From Terriglobia bacterium (GTDB taxonomy: Bacteria; Acidobacteriota; Terriglobia; Terriglobales; Acidobacteriaceae), in the NCBI GenBank assembly GCA_020072815.1, contig JAIQGE010000001.1, forward strand, positions 62,001 to 126,000: DNA of 64,000 nucleotides. Reading direction: 5' to 3'. The position numbers and the translations under genes are program-made. The notes under the pieces are model-generated. The model had not been told where the DNA came from. It ran no database searches and saw only the letters and a list, made by a program, of their open reading frames with translations. Below are positions 25,907 through 35,604 of this stretch, piece after piece. Numbering within the stretch: the stretch's first letter is position 1; each line of letters opens with the position of its first letter.

Positions 25907-28165
25907 TCAGAGTACTTGAATCAGGTGTTTGCCGGGCGTTGTCAGCCATGTCTGCGCCAGGCACACGTTTCCACATTGCGGCTCACAGCAACCCGCCGCG
26001 AACAGATCCAATCCTTCAATGTGGTCCACTCCCGGAATGCGGGCGATCACGTTCATGATCTCCGAGCGATAGACATCACGCCCAAACGGCCAGCCGTCGC
26101 CATTGGGCCCGCCCGCAAGAGGATCAAGAAAGAGGCCCAGAGCATTCACAATGCTTTGTTGCAACGCTGTCTTGTCGGTCCCGGGGCAAGACTGCACCCT
26201 GGCCTGGACCGCGACCTCCAGATATGTTGGCCCGGTAATTTCAATGCGTGTGCCGATCACCCGCCGCCGTTGCAGATATGAGTGCACAGCAACCCGCAAC
26301 GCCGGACTCGGATAGGGTTTCCCCTGGGGCAGGAACGGCGCCACAATGACCGTGACAACCCCCGGAGCTTTGAAGCATGGAAATGCCGGATGCAGGTTGG
26401 CATACGCGGCGACTCTTGCCACCCGCAATCCCGGAATTCCGAGCACGAGTTCCTCATAATCTTCGAGCGTCAGGGCACGGGTAACCGACTGCAGTTCCTG
26501 GACCGCGCGTCCTTCGGCATGGGCCAGCGTTTCCGCCGGTAATCCGCCGGTGGCGGGGACCGGGTTCGTAATCGAGACCAGATTCGCCTTGGTTCCGGCC
26601 CAGTCGCTCAGGACGACGCGATTGTGCAATGAGTCAGCCAGGGTCTGGACCTTTTGCGCGGCCAGGTTCCCTCCATCTGCTTTAGTGGTCCGATAAGACG
26701 CAAACACCAGGCTCTGGTCTGGAGCAACACGGCCCCTGCGTCCATCGCCAAAAGTGATCGTGCCGGACGTTGGATCCAGAAGAAAATGAGAGTCGGCTGC
26801 TGTGGACGAGTCGAAGTCTTCGCGCAAGGTCCACCGCCGCCAGCCGTCGGCTTCCAGCGTCGAAATCCGCAGGCTCGATTGCTGCAACGGGCACTCTGGC
26901 AAGGTCCAATGCCAGTTTGGCTTGCCATGGCTCATTGCCACGAACACCCCCTCAAGGACCAGTTCTCCGGGCGTGGCAACGGATGGGGCCGCATAGCGAA
27001 GCACGCGAAACTTCGGGTCCTGCGGCGCGGCCCCGGTGAAATCGATCGCGATGATCTTTTGTGCGGAATCCACCTTCATCCGGAACTGCGCCTGGTCTCC
27101 CGCAGCCACGCTGCCCGTGACCGTTGCGCCTTTTTCCAGCGTGAGTTTGGAAAAAACCGGAACCGCCTGTTCAACCGCAACCGCATTCAAAGCAACCCGA
27201 CGCAGTTGTGGAGCCTGGTCGTAAGCGCCAGCTTCAAATCTGCAACGCAGGTAATAAAGCGGCGTTTTCACCGGGCCCTTCGCCGTGGCAGTCATGGCCA
27301 TCGGCACAGAAAAGAGGACTTCTCCGTCCAGGGTGAATGCCCGGGTGCGGTCCTCAACCTGCTTCTTCGGCTGGTCCAGTGTGACCCATTGATCATTGCC
27401 CGCCATCGTGGTGAAAAATTCCCAGACTGTACGCACCCCGTAGTGCTGGAGAAGAATTGTTCCATTGCCTTCACTCTGGTTCGCGTGCGTTTCCTTCTTT
27501 TCTGGGGCGCATGGATTCACAGGAGGCAGGCAGCCCTTTTCGGCTTGCTCGATCTCCGCAAGGATGGCCTGCCGCTCGACCGGACCTGAATGCTCTCCTG
27601 CGAATTGAAAGAAGATCGAAACCGGCGTGTCCAGCGGGAATGCATCCGTCAGGCCAACATAAATCTCCGCGCCGGGTTTCGGATCGACTCCGAAGATGCT
27701 GATGGTGTCTCCACGACGCCACGCCGGCGTCGCATCGCGGAAGCCCTTGTCGTCCCTGGTCTGTATAGCGGCAAGCTGTCCAGCGACCACGTTGACCGGT
27801 TCGTGGGTCAGGAAGCGCGTGACCTGTCCGAACGGATCTGTGCCGGAGAACTCAACTCCTGCCGGAACGGCCTGCATGGACTCGCCTGCCTTCAAGGTGA
27901 AGCACAACTCGGTGGTTGCAGATTGCGGCGGACGAGGAACAATCCCCACCAGGCGCAGGAATTTCAACCGGTGCCGGGCCGGCACCTGGTTGAGTTCGTA
28001 GATGTCCATCTCCACCAGGGCGGCAAGCAGTTCCAGGATCGTGATGCCGGGATCATGATAGTTGTGGTCCGTCCACTCCGGACCGTACACAGGAATCAGC
28101 GAACGGGCCTCCTCCACCAGGTCAGTCCAGCGACGATCATCCAGATTGGGCAATAATAGCGGCAT
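25907..28165 (-). CDS. Baseplate J-like wedge protein (second copy)
   Basis: 752 aa. The N-terminus 'LLPNLDDRRWTDLVEEARSL' and 'YHDPGITILELLAALVEMDIY' is typical of the large baseplate assembly proteins of eCIS/T6SS-like tails. The C-terminal third matches the gpJ/gp6 fold ('TRALTLEDYEELVLGIPGLRVARV', split over strand and helix, and 'VIGTRIEITGPTYLEVAVQARV'). It should form the baseplate wedge with the 1160-aa J-like protein. AAGAGA precedes the ATG; 6 bp after the stop of the HELVH protein. Confidence 0.85.
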   Translation of the reverse strand: MPLLLPNLDDRRWTDLVEEARSLIPVYGPEWTDHNYHDPGITILELLAALVEMDIYELNQVPARHRLKFLRLVGIVPRPPQSATTELCFTLKAGESMQAVPAGVEFSGTDPFGQVTRFLTHEPVNVVAGQLAAIQTRDDKGFRDATPAWRRGDTISIFGVDPKPGAEIYVGLTDAFPLDTPVSIFFQFAGEHSGPVERQAILAEIEQAEKGCLPPVNPCAPEKKETHANQSEGNGTILLQHYGVRTVWEFFTTMAGNDQWVTLDQPKKQVEDRTRAFTLDGEVLFSVPMAMTATAKGPVKTPLYYLRCRFEAGAYDQAPQLRRVALNAVAVEQAVPVFSKLTLEKGATVTGSVAAGDQAQFRMKVDSAQKIIAIDFTGAAPQDPKFRVLRYAAPSVATPGELVLEGVFVAMSHGKPNWHWTLPECPLQQSSLRISTLEADGWRRWTLREDFDSSTAADSHFLLDPTSGTITFGDGRRGRVAPDQSLVFASYRTTKADGGNLAAQKVQTLADSLHNRVVLSDWAGTKANLVSITNPVPATGGLPAETLAHAEGRAVQELQSVTRALTLEDYEELVLGIPGLRVARVAAYANLHPAFPCFKAPGVVTVIVAPFLPQGKPYPSPALRVAVHSYLQRRRVIGTRIEITGPTYLEVAVQARVQSCPGTDKTALQQSIVNALGLFLDPLAGGPNGDGWPFGRDVYRSEIMNVIARIPGVDHIEGLDLFAAGCCEPQCGNVCLAQTWLTTPGKHLIQVL

Positions 28166-28171
28166 AATCTC

Positions 28172-29464
28172 TTAACTGCCGGTGGCGAGCAACTGGCTCA
28201 CCGTCAGGGTTGAAACCTCCTTCACCAATCTCGCGTAAAGCGGTAAGTCCGCGCCGGTCCCTGCTCCAAACAGGGGTTTCCGGTTGTGCTTGATGAGGAA
28301 AAAATCCTCGACAATTTGTGCCTGCTGTTCGCGATTGAAGCTGCTAAAGCCGCCCTTGAGCTCTGCATCCTGCAGCCCCGGCACTCCTCCATAGTCGTAG
28401 GTGTCGTCCCCGTGGGTCGGCTTGGCAAATGCGATCTGGGTTATGTATTTGGCTCCCACCCTCTGGTATTGCCACACGTGGACCAGTTCATGAATGAGAA
28501 CGTTGTCTTCAAGTCCGCCCCATCCGTTGATGGTGTGAAAGCTCGTGTATTCCTGGACGTTTTGTTTTCCCTTGATGGCCTCCAGTCCGGGACCGAGCAG
28601 CGCTCTCTCATCGATCCGCGCGAGGCGATAGTCGATGGAATCCCCGAAAACACTCCTCGCCAGGGCCACCTCGCCGGCGCTCATCGCACGCGTGTTGAAC
28701 TTCAGGAGGTCCATGAATGTTTCATAAATTTCGGCAATCCCGAGATCCAGCGCCTCTACGACGAGCGTGACCAGCCACTCCAAGAAATGGCCCCAGGTGG
28801 AGATGTGCCCCAGTGATTTCCACCACTTGAGCGACCATGGCTTGAGCGACTTCACCCCTTCCCATATCGTCATCACCAGCCGCCCCAGCCTTGCCGGCAG
28901 GTTCCTCACCCAGTTCACCACCCGCTCAAAAATCCCCAACAGCTTCGTAAACAGTTGCACGCCCAGCCACTTGATGGCGCTCCACACGCCTCTCGCGAAT
29001 GCGGCAATGCCGTGACCAATCGTGCCGAAAAAGGACCTGTGTTTCCCGCCGGTGCTTCCTTTCTGTTCCTTGCGCTGGAGTTCCATTGCGTGGGCCGGCG
29101 TAGCGGCAACGCTTCCGGCCTTGTCTGTTTCCAGCGCGAGAGCATTTGCTCCTGATGCCGTCCCCGAAGTTGTTTCCTGTTGCGCGATGGACTCCAGTTC
29201 GTGACTCAGCAGGCCGGGTGCGCCCGCCCCGGTTGCATCATGCATGCCACGTCCAAAGAAGGCGTCCTGCCCCGCGCCTGCGTAATTCCCCAACGCGCGC
29301 TGCACGGCCAGAACTTCGCCCGCCATGGCTGTGCTTACTTCCGGCGAGCTCATTTCCGTTCCCGAAAGCCCATGCTCATTGGCGGCCACGGCGGTGGCCG
29401 CGGATGAGTCCTGGTCTTCTTCACTATCGTGTTTTCTGAACCATCGCATCAGGTTTGTCGCCAC
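28172..29464 (-). CDS. HELVH protein with degenerate eCIS-core; candidate cargo
   Basis: 430 aa; GTG 29464 start, ATG 29449 possible. Leader-like 'EVLAVQRALGNYAG' (50-63). At 86-96 is LLSHELESIAQQ, resembling the eCIS-core LLAHELAHVVQQ but lacking the second zinc His. The middle (~148-250) is Trp-rich, hydrophobic/amphipathic. The C-terminal domain has 'MSAGEVALARSVFGDSIDY' and HELVH at 325-329 followed by 'VWQYQR', a zinc-metalloprotease-like motif seen in Vgr-related proteins. It sits between the two J-like baseplate genes, which argues for a structural link or loading at the baseplate. Protease activity is not shown. Confidence 0.65.
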   Translation of the reverse strand: MATNLMRWFRKHDSEEDQDSSAATAVAANEHGLSGTEMSSPEVSTAMAGEVLAVQRALGNYAGAGQDAFFGRGMHDATGAGAPGLLSHELESIAQQETTSGTASGANALALETDKAGSVAATPAHAMELQRKEQKGSTGGKHRSFFGTIGHGIAAFARGVWSAIKWLGVQLFTKLLGIFERVVNWVRNLPARLGRLVMTIWEGVKSLKPWSLKWWKSLGHISTWGHFLEWLVTLVVEALDLGIAEIYETFMDLLKFNTRAMSAGEVALARSVFGDSIDYRLARIDERALLGPGLEAIKGKQNVQEYTSFHTINGWGGLEDNVLIHELVHVWQYQRVGAKYITQIAFAKPTHGDDTYDYGGVPGLQDAELKGGFSSFNREQQAQIVEDFFLIKHNRKPLFGAGTGADLPLYARLVKEVSTLTVSQLLATGS

Positions 29465-29473
29465 CAGTCACTG

Positions 29474-32400
29474 CTACTGAGCAACCGCTTCCTTTACATC
29501 CAGTTTGATCTCACCTGCTACAACAATGCTCTGCAGTGGTACGTCCACGTGGTCGCCCTGCACATTGCCGTTTACCGCCAGTTGCAGCTCTTCCACGTAG
29601 TCAACGCCTTCAACACGAGAGAGCACCGCCGCCAGATCGGAGATAAACACGCCGCGCCCCAGTTCCCAACCCTGCCCGTCCGGCCCGCCCAGCAGGGGAT
29701 GAAGGAACAGCATCACAGCCGCCAGAGCGCTCTGCTCAACCTGCCCGGCCTGGTCTGCGTTGAGTGGCGTGACCGTGGCCGTCACATCAATGGGAAAATA
29801 CTGGGCGCCTACGACGTTGATCTGGTGCAGCGCCGCCACATCCGCCGGCGCGTGCGCCTCAATGTACTTGCGCACGTCCTCGCGCAGACCGAAAGACGGG
29901 ACCGGCCTGGGTTCCTGGCTGTGCGGAATGATCAGCAACGTGATCCAGCCGGGAAGTGGGGGACCGCCGGGCGAATGGCCTGGGATCGCGCGCGCCACGG
30001 CCACGCTGGCTGACGCTTCATAGGCCAGCGATTCGTAATCGGATGCGCACAACGCCCGGCCGCGGTTACGGATCGTCAGCGGGGCGCGGCGGCTGAATTC
30101 CGGAAGCGTTTCACCGTCTGCCCCGCCCTCGCCGGCGCGAGGATTGGTGACCGACTGCACGCCCGGAACGGCGCCCAGCAGCTGCTTGATTGCACCGGTG
30201 GCGACGTTGCCAACCCGCCCGCCGCCGGTCTTGAACAGGCGTCCCAGAATGAGCGCGCCGATGGGAAGCAATTTGCCCAGTACGCCATCGCCGAAGATCA
30301 CCATGCCTCTTGCGCGATCGAGCGTGTAATGGCGATCTTTGGGGCCGGAGAAGAAAAGGTTGGGCTGATTGGTCCAGCGTACCCAGACTTCAGAAACGCG
30401 CTTGCTGCGGTCCCGGCGCAAACGCAAGTTGCCTATCACGATGTCCGTCTGGTCTCCTTCGCGCCCGAGAAGATCCTCAAACTGGGCCACCAGCGCGGGA
30501 TTGCCGGCGCTCAGCTCCATGGCTATAATTCGCCACTCCACATTGGCCTGCGCACCGGCGAGTTCCCGGACCTCAATCTGCTCTCCCGCAAGCACGGGGA
30601 TTTCATTGAAAAAGAAAGCTTCATTGGGCGTGCCCAGGGCCGCTCCGAGAGGCTCGTCTCTCATGGTGCGAATCTGCGATGCCCATGTCGCATTCAGAAA
30701 CAGTCCGTTGACCGTGGCCTGGCCCGGCGGTCCGTCCTCCTTCAGACGCCCGCGCAGCCAGTACAGCGGTGTGCCGAAGCGTGCCATCGCTGCGCTGTCA
30801 TCCTGGGCGATAAACGCCAGAAGGCCCGGCGACCGGAGAAAACGCGTCTCGTCGTCCATCACGAACTCGCGCCAGCCTGCATCACTCCAGTATTCCCAGA
30901 CGAGCGCCGGCCCCGACCCGCTGCCGGAGACCTCTGCGATGTCCGCATAGATGCCCATTTCGCTGACCGGCAAGGGCCGGTCAAATCCCAGATACAACGT
31001 GGGCGTCACGTCATGGAAGGCCGGTGTGGAGTCGGAAGATCCCGGTGTCACATCATGATTCGGGGTAAACAACGTGAAGGCTTTTCCCGGCCACCGGACA
31101 TCATCGGTATGGTCTTCATACTGAAAATCGTTGTAGACGAACAATTTGTCTGGAGCGGCGGGGCCGTTCAGCCACGTATAGCCGAGCCGGAAATCGGCAA
31201 GCACCGGAGGGGTATTGATGACGTAGGTAAATTTGTTGGTGCCTGTGGTTCCGGTGGCGAAATCGACCTCCTGGGTGTACCCAAATCCACCGCTTACCAG
31301 ACGGACGCGGATCCAGAGCCCTTCCTGGTTGTTGACCGTGGTCGGCGTCAGATCGATAGGAACGTCAAATACGACGATGTCGGTTTTGTCCAGATCGGCT
31401 TCGTCAAATCCGGAGTCGGAGCTGGGCGCCAGCAAGGCCCATTCCGTTCCATTCCAGTATTCCCAGGTAACAATATGGCTCAGTGTGCTAGGAGCGGGTG
31501 TTGCGCTGATCTTAATGGAGTCCTGCGGTGCATCGGCGCGCGAGACGTAGGCCCGCACCGTCGCTCCCGGCTTGCTCAGCACCTCATCCTGGTTGAAATA
31601 GAAGGTGGCCCCTGGCTGCGGCTGGCGGCCGAAGGGATAGAACGGCTTGCTCACATCGACGGCGGCACCCTCAGCAACGGCTTTGTCCAGGCGCAGGCCC
31701 AGGACCTTGATGACGACGTCGAACTCCAGAAACGCCCCGGTACTTTCATACGTATGGTGGACCGTCCCTGCAATATCGAGATAGGAGAGATCTACTTCGA
31801 AATCGGGAGTCGCGCCGGCGGGAATTTTTCCGGTCAGATCAAACTGGCAAACCCCATTGGCATCCGTCTTCCCTGTGAGAGGCGCGAACGTGGGATCGTC
31901 CCGATTGATGAGCGTCACCGCCACGTCCTGGAGGTTGCTGCCCAGCGGGTCCTGCACAACCACGCCGATTCCTGGCGGAGTTGCAAGACCGGCGCCTGCA
32001 GCGGGCGCGGCCAGGTGGGTTACAGACTTGGGCGTGGACACCAAAACCGATTCCAGCACCTGTTGGATCCTGGTTGTGACCCGCACCTTCTCGACCACAG
32101 GAAACAGATGAGAAAAATCAGGGACCACCGGCTGGTTGAGCCGTCCGCGGACCCAGAAGTTCTCCACCCCGTTGATGGTGGTAAGCGCGGTCTCAGCGCA
32201 GCCGGCCTGCAGATGAATGTTTCCGCTGCGGACAAGGCCGGCGGTCCCGTCCAGCGGCGCTTTTGTGTCATCGAGGCAGGAACTGGTCAACGATTGAAAT
32301 TCGCGCCAGACCTCACCGTCCCAGTATTCCCAGATGATGTCCAGCGGGCCCGAACTGCCCTGCGCCAGCGTGAACTCCAGGCCTACATCGCTCTTGCCCG

Positions 32401-32956
32401 CAAACGAAAGCAGTTTTTGGTGCGCGATATAAATAATGTGCGGCATGGTCTGGAGCTGGAGGGCATCGAACAGCACAAAAGGCTTGTTCGCCAGCACCAG
32501 GGCCGAATGGTCCAGATACTGGTCGCGTCCGGGCCACAAGCTCACGACCTGTGTCAGTTTGGCGGCGGCAATGCCGGTGGCGCGCTCTGTTTCAAACACC
32601 ACCTGGTCCGTGCTTCCCGGCGGAGGCGGCGCTGCAACCTGTGTTCCGGCAGGGGCCTGGCTGTCGTTTCCTCCCTGCGTGAGCTGAAATACAATCGGGG
32701 CGCGTGCGGCCTGCGCGGGCACCAGGTTCAGTCCCAGTAAATCGAAGAACGCAAGCCTGTTTTTGTCGGGCGCCTGGTTCAGTCGCTTCAAAATCGCCTG
32801 CAGGAAGCGCGCGAAAATCGGACCCATGGCCGCGCCGGCGCTCGCGTTGGGCGGGCTCCAATCCGGCACGTAGCCGAGCCGCCGGCTCCAGAATTCCTGG
32901 AGCAGATCGTCGGCGCTGCGGCCGTCGAGCGTGATGACGGGCAACCTGCAACTCAT
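29474..32956 (-). CDS. Large baseplate J-like wedge protein
   Basis: 1160 aa from ATG 32956, which overlaps the gp25 stop as ATGA; the longer frame upstream is a shadow of gp25. N-terminal 'DDLLQEFWSRRLGYVPDW', a large beta-rich middle with a carboxypeptidase-regulatory/CNA-B-like insert (~390-470, 'VVQDPLGSNLQDVAVTLINR' and 'GKTDANGVCQFDLTGKIPAG'), and a C-terminal gpJ region ('EFSRRAPLTIRNRGRALCAS', 'YESLAYEASASVAVARAIPG', 'YFPIDVTATVTPLNADQ'). It is larger than the typical Afp11. Role: baseplate wedge assembly around the spike. Confidence 0.85.
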   Translation of the reverse strand: MSCRLPVITLDGRSADDLLQEFWSRRLGYVPDWSPPNASAGAAMGPIFARFLQAILKRLNQAPDKNRLAFFDLLGLNLVPAQAARAPIVFQLTQGGNDSQAPAGTQVAAPPPPGSTDQVVFETERATGIAAAKLTQVVSLWPGRDQYLDHSALVLANKPFVLFDALQLQTMPHIIYIAHQKLLSFAGKSDVGLEFTLAQGSSGPLDIIWEYWDGEVWREFQSLTSSCLDDTKAPLDGTAGLVRSGNIHLQAGCAETALTTINGVENFWVRGRLNQPVVPDFSHLFPVVEKVRVTTRIQQVLESVLVSTPKSVTHLAAPAAGAGLATPPGIGVVVQDPLGSNLQDVAVTLINRDDPTFAPLTGKTDANGVCQFDLTGKIPAGATPDFEVDLSYLDIAGTVHHTYESTGAFLEFDVVIKVLGLRLDKAVAEGAAVDVSKPFYPFGRQPQPGATFYFNQDEVLSKPGATVRAYVSRADAPQDSIKISATPAPSTLSHIVTWEYWNGTEWALLAPSSDSGFDEADLDKTDIVVFDVPIDLTPTTVNNQEGLWIRVRLVSGGFGYTQEVDFATGTTGTNKFTYVINTPPVLADFRLGYTWLNGPAAPDKLFVYNDFQYEDHTDDVRWPGKAFTLFTPNHDVTPGSSDSTPAFHDVTPTLYLGFDRPLPVSEMGIYADIAEVSGSGSGPALVWEYWSDAGWREFVMDDETRFLRSPGLLAFIAQDDSAAMARFGTPLYWLRGRLKEDGPPGQATVNGLFLNATWASQIRTMRDEPLGAALGTPNEAFFFNEIPVLAGEQIEVRELAGAQANVEWRIIAMELSAGNPALVAQFEDLLGREGDQTDIVIGNLRLRRDRSKRVSEVWVRWTNQPNLFFSGPKDRHYTLDRARGMVIFGDGVLGKLLPIGALILGRLFKTGGGRVGNVATGAIKQLLGAVPGVQSVTNPRAGEGGADGETLPEFSRRAPLTIRNRGRALCASDYESLAYEASASVAVARAIPGHSPGGPPLPGWITLLIIPHSQEPRPVPSFGLREDVRKYIEAHAPADVAALHQINVVGAQYFPIDVTATVTPLNADQAGQVEQSALAAVMLFLHPLLGGPDGQGWELGRGVFISDLAAVLSRVEGVDYVEELQLAVNGNVQGDHVDVPLQSIVVAGEIKLDVKEAVAQ

Positions 32957-33369
32957 AGTGCTGCGCCTTCCTGGAGATAGAATGGATACACAAGGTTCTT
33001 GAGCGCATTGGTTGCGCGCACGCGATAGTTGACCTCGATCAGCAATTTGTTGTGTTCCGCGGGATCGGCGTTCACGGTCACCTGCAGCACATCGATCCGC
33101 GGCTCCCACTTGATCAGCGATTCCCGGACCCGCGTCATCACGGTTTGCAACGTAGTCTGGTTGATCGGCTCGAAGACAAAATCGTTCAATCCGGCGCCGA
33201 AATCCGGCCGCATCACGCGCTCTCCATGATCGGTGCCGAGGATGATTCGAATGGCCTGCTGGATGTCCTCTTCATAGATGGCAGTGGCCGTTCGTCCATC
33301 CGCCTCCACACAGACGGGGAAGGACCAGCCCACACCGAGAAACGCTTTTTGCGGATTCGTTGCTTGCAT
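32953..33369 (-). CDS. gp25-like baseplate protein (Afp9/GpW-type)
   Basis: 138 aa from ATG 33369 with AAAGGA just upstream, 4 bp after the PAAR stop. It carries the gp25/lysozyme-like family hallmarks: 'GWSFPVCVEADGRTATAIYE', 'DIQQAIRIILGTDHGERVMR', 'PDFGAGLNDFVFEPIN'. gp25 is the conserved core of contractile baseplates, connecting wedge proteins and sheath initiation. Stop overlaps the start of the J-like gene by 4 bp. Confidence 0.9.
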   Translation of the reverse strand: MQATNPQKAFLGVGWSFPVCVEADGRTATAIYEEDIQQAIRIILGTDHGERVMRPDFGAGLNDFVFEPINQTTLQTVMTRVRESLIKWEPRIDVLQVTVNADPAEHNKLLIEVNYRVRATNALKNLVYPFYLQEGAAL

Positions 33370-33373
33370 TCCT

Positions 33374-33655
33374 TTATCCTCCGATCTGCACAGTCGGCAT
33401 GCCCAGAATGATGGGTGCGCCACATCCGGCTATGTCCATCATTCGCGCTGCCGGCATGCCCCCAATCAGTACAGTGAGGCTTCCTTTTGCGTCCGGGGTC
33501 GGCGGATGCGGGCCTGCAGGAGTGGGCATGGAGCACGCGTGGTTTGTCCCGATCACGGCTGCCGGCGTCCCCCCGATCAGGACGGTGGCAACACCGGGGC
33601 CGGCCAAAAGGCCGGGGTGAGCTGTTGGGTCTGTGGTACGTGCTGCTGGCGGCAT
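33374..33655 (-). CDS. PAAR-motif spike-tip protein (Afp10-like)
   Basis: 93 aa from ATG 33655 with AAGGAG 9 nt upstream. Repeated beta-turn PAAR pattern: 'GVATVLIGGTPAAVIGTNHA' and 'SLTVLIGGMPAARMMDIAG', ending 'PIILGMPTVQIGG'. PAAR proteins cap the VgrG/gpV spike with a sharp, metal-stabilised tip. No C-terminal toxin extension is present. Confidence 0.9.
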   Translation of the reverse strand: MPPAARTTDPTAHPGLLAGPGVATVLIGGTPAAVIGTNHACSMPTPAGPHPPTPDAKGSLTVLIGGMPAARMMDIAGCGAPIILGMPTVQIGG

Positions 33656-33666
33656 TTGTTCTCTCC

Positions 33667-34374
33667 TTATGAATTGAGTCGCAAAGGCATACCCTGCAAT
33701 GCGCACGGGCCCGTGCTTTGAACGTTGACGTTGGCTGTCGCGGTCATGTTGATCTGTGCGGCATCCAGCGTGATCTGCCCGGCGGGCGCCTTCAGCGCTA
33801 TGTTGCCGGCCGTCGCCTGAATCGTGATTGCCGGCGGCGGCCCCAGGTCCATACTGATCTTCATGGTCCCCTGGTTGGCCGTGATCTCGATCTTCTTTGG
33901 GTCCATCACAATCTGCTGCGGCTGGAGCCCTGGCGCCGTGCTGGTCTTGATGGTGATGGACTGAAGCGCATCGTCGAACTCCACCGTGTGGCCGGTTGCC
34001 GGTGAGTCTTTCTTGCCTGTCTGGATCACGCGTTTCAAAATCTGCTGGGCAAAATCCGGCACCGGCGGTCTCGTCGTCATGCTCCACATTCCGCCCAGAA
34101 CGTAGGCATCGCGCTCATCATTCTGGTTGAAAGCCACCAGCACCTCGTCGCCGATCTCCGGGACCCAAAAGAAGCCCCGTGAAGAGCCCCCTCCCAGACC
34201 CACGACTCTGGCCAGTGGATCGAAGGCCGGGCACGAGGGAACGTGGACCTCCACTCTTCCTTCGGAAAGAATGTTTATGTTGTCCTTGACAATCCCCGGC
34301 GCGATCGAATATCCCTCGGCGCGATGTTTTGTCGCGTCCACGCCTGAAACCCATTCCAGAAAACTGTTTGCCAT
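33667..34374 (-). CDS. Baseplate spike protein, gpV/gp5-type
   Basis: 235 aa. N-terminal OB-fold: 'GIVKDNINILSEGRVEVHVP', 'FFWVPEIGDEVLVAFNQNDE', 'AYVLGGMWS'. The C-terminal half is the repetitive beta-helix of a trimeric spike ('ITANQGTMKISMDLGPP', 'IALKAPAGQITLDAAQINM'). Forms the needle shaft on which the PAAR tip sits. In Afp8/VgrG this part and the hub are usually one polypeptide; here they are two adjacent genes. Confidence 0.85.
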   Translation of the reverse strand: MANSFLEWVSGVDATKHRAEGYSIAPGIVKDNINILSEGRVEVHVPSCPAFDPLARVVGLGGGSSRGFFWVPEIGDEVLVAFNQNDERDAYVLGGMWSMTTRPPVPDFAQQILKRVIQTGKKDSPATGHTVEFDDALQSITIKTSTAPGLQPQQIVMDPKKIEITANQGTMKISMDLGPPPAITIQATAGNIALKAPAGQITLDAAQINMTATANVNVQSTGPCALQGMPLRLNS

Positions 34375-34389
34375 TGCCTGCGTTTTCTC

Positions 34390-35604
34390 CTAAAAAATTC
34401 TTTGTCCCTGGACCCGGAACAAGCCGGACGCGCCTTTGGGCAGCGGGATGGAGCCGAACCAGACTTCCTTCCGCACCTGAAAATTGGTGCGATACCCCGA
34501 GCTGTCGAGCGTGTTCGTGACCGAGGTCACACGGTAAAGGCCGCTGAAGGTGTCCCCCAGGCCGTCAAAGTTGACCACCATGCCCGGCTTGATCGCAGGA
34601 TTGCCGATGGTGCTGCCCGAGCCGGTAAGGCGGTTATTCAATCGCGGCAGCAATTCGCTCAGAATTTCCTGTAACGCGCGGGGAAAACCCGTCGGCTTGA
34701 TGGAAATTGTCTTGGAGGCTTTTCCACCCAGGAGGGGACCCAAATCTCCCAGTCCCGGATAGATCGCGAGGTTGAATGCCGCACGATCGAAGTCCCAGGA
34801 GACGACGATCACAAACTCCATCTGCAGGCTTGCCACCCAGACCCGGGCTGTGACCCCGAAAATATCTCCTACGGTCGTGAGCCGCGGCGTAAACTCCAGC
34901 AGCGACTGTCCCCATTTCAAGTTCAGGCTGGCAGAGTAGTCCTGCACCAGGAACTGAAAGCGCAGGACGTACCCTTTCGGGTCCAGCGAATGGTCGATAT
35001 ACATCTCCCAGCCATTCGACTTGGAAATTTCACTTAAGAAATCGAAATCGCTTTCACGCAGCTGCCGCCGTACGCTGTACTGCGCCTCTTGCGGGGCCAC
35101 CAGGTACGTCGCCAGCGTCATCAGGATAGAAAGCGCGCCGCCAACCGGATCAGGATATGGAATCAGGAGATTGCTTGCCGCCACGATCGAGTTCACAGCA
35201 ACGTCCGGCAGCGGGAAGACCGCAGTCTTGGTGACCTTGAAATAAAAGGCGCGGTCGACTTTGCCGTGCGTAAGCCGCTGCAGGAAATCATGCGCTGTCA
35301 CTTTCAGGGTCGGTATTCCGCTGCTGGGGAATGTCGGTTCCACCGCGGTAATCTCGCCGACAAAGACATCTTCCAGCGGGTCCGGCGCGTATCCGAGAGA
35401 AAGCTTCAGCCCTTTGTCGACGGCAAGCAAGGGATCATCCAGGAACCGCAGGTCCGGATTGGCGAAGGTAATCTCCACGCTGTCCGACCCCTGCATGGCG
35501 CTCTGATGGGTCACGCCCGTAATGGAGGCCTTCATGGCCGTTGGCAGGGGCGAACCGTCTACCTCGAGCTTGAACTGCGGCGCGTATTGGGGATATTTGG
35601 CCAT
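34390..35604 (-). CDS. Hub protein, gpD/gp27-type (VgrG N-terminal-like)
   Basis: 404 aa. Matches late-control gene D-like hub proteins: 'FKLEVDGSPLPTAMKASITG', 'DSVEITFANPDLRFLDDP', 'LSLGYAPDPLEDVFVGEIT', 'DFDFLSEISKSNGWEMYID'. The C-terminus has the LysM-free hub closing segment 'FDGLGDTFSGLYRVTSVTNT'. It should connect the tube to the spike. The start ATG immediately follows the stop of the LysM gene (TAGATG). Confidence 0.85.
   Translation of the reverse strand: MAKYPQYAPQFKLEVDGSPLPTAMKASITGVTHQSAMQGSDSVEITFANPDLRFLDDPLLAVDKGLKLSLGYAPDPLEDVFVGEITAVEPTFPSSGIPTLKVTAHDFLQRLTHGKVDRAFYFKVTKTAVFPLPDVAVNSIVAASNLLIPYPDPVGGALSILMTLATYLVAPQEAQYSVRRQLRESDFDFLSEISKSNGWEMYIDHSLDPKGYVLRFQFLVQDYSASLNLKWGQSLLEFTPRLTTVGDIFGVTARVWVASLQMEFVIVVSWDFDRAAFNLAIYPGLGDLGPLLGGKASKTISIKPTGFPRALQEILSELLPRLNNRLTGSGSTIGNPAIKPGMVVNFDGLGDTFSGLYRVTSVTNTLDSSGYRTNFQVRKEVWFGSIPLPKGASGLFRVQGQRIF

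Noticed and set aside
30329-32740. 803-aa plus-strand open frame opposite the J-like gene
   Set aside because: It is an antisense shadow: rich in Arg/His/Gly with no domain, fully within a gene with clear baseplate homology.
33656-34087. Longer (237-aa) form of the PAAR gene
   Set aside because: The extra N-terminal part is a His/Asp/Arg-rich shadow of the spike gene; a good ribosome-binding site lies before ATG 33655.
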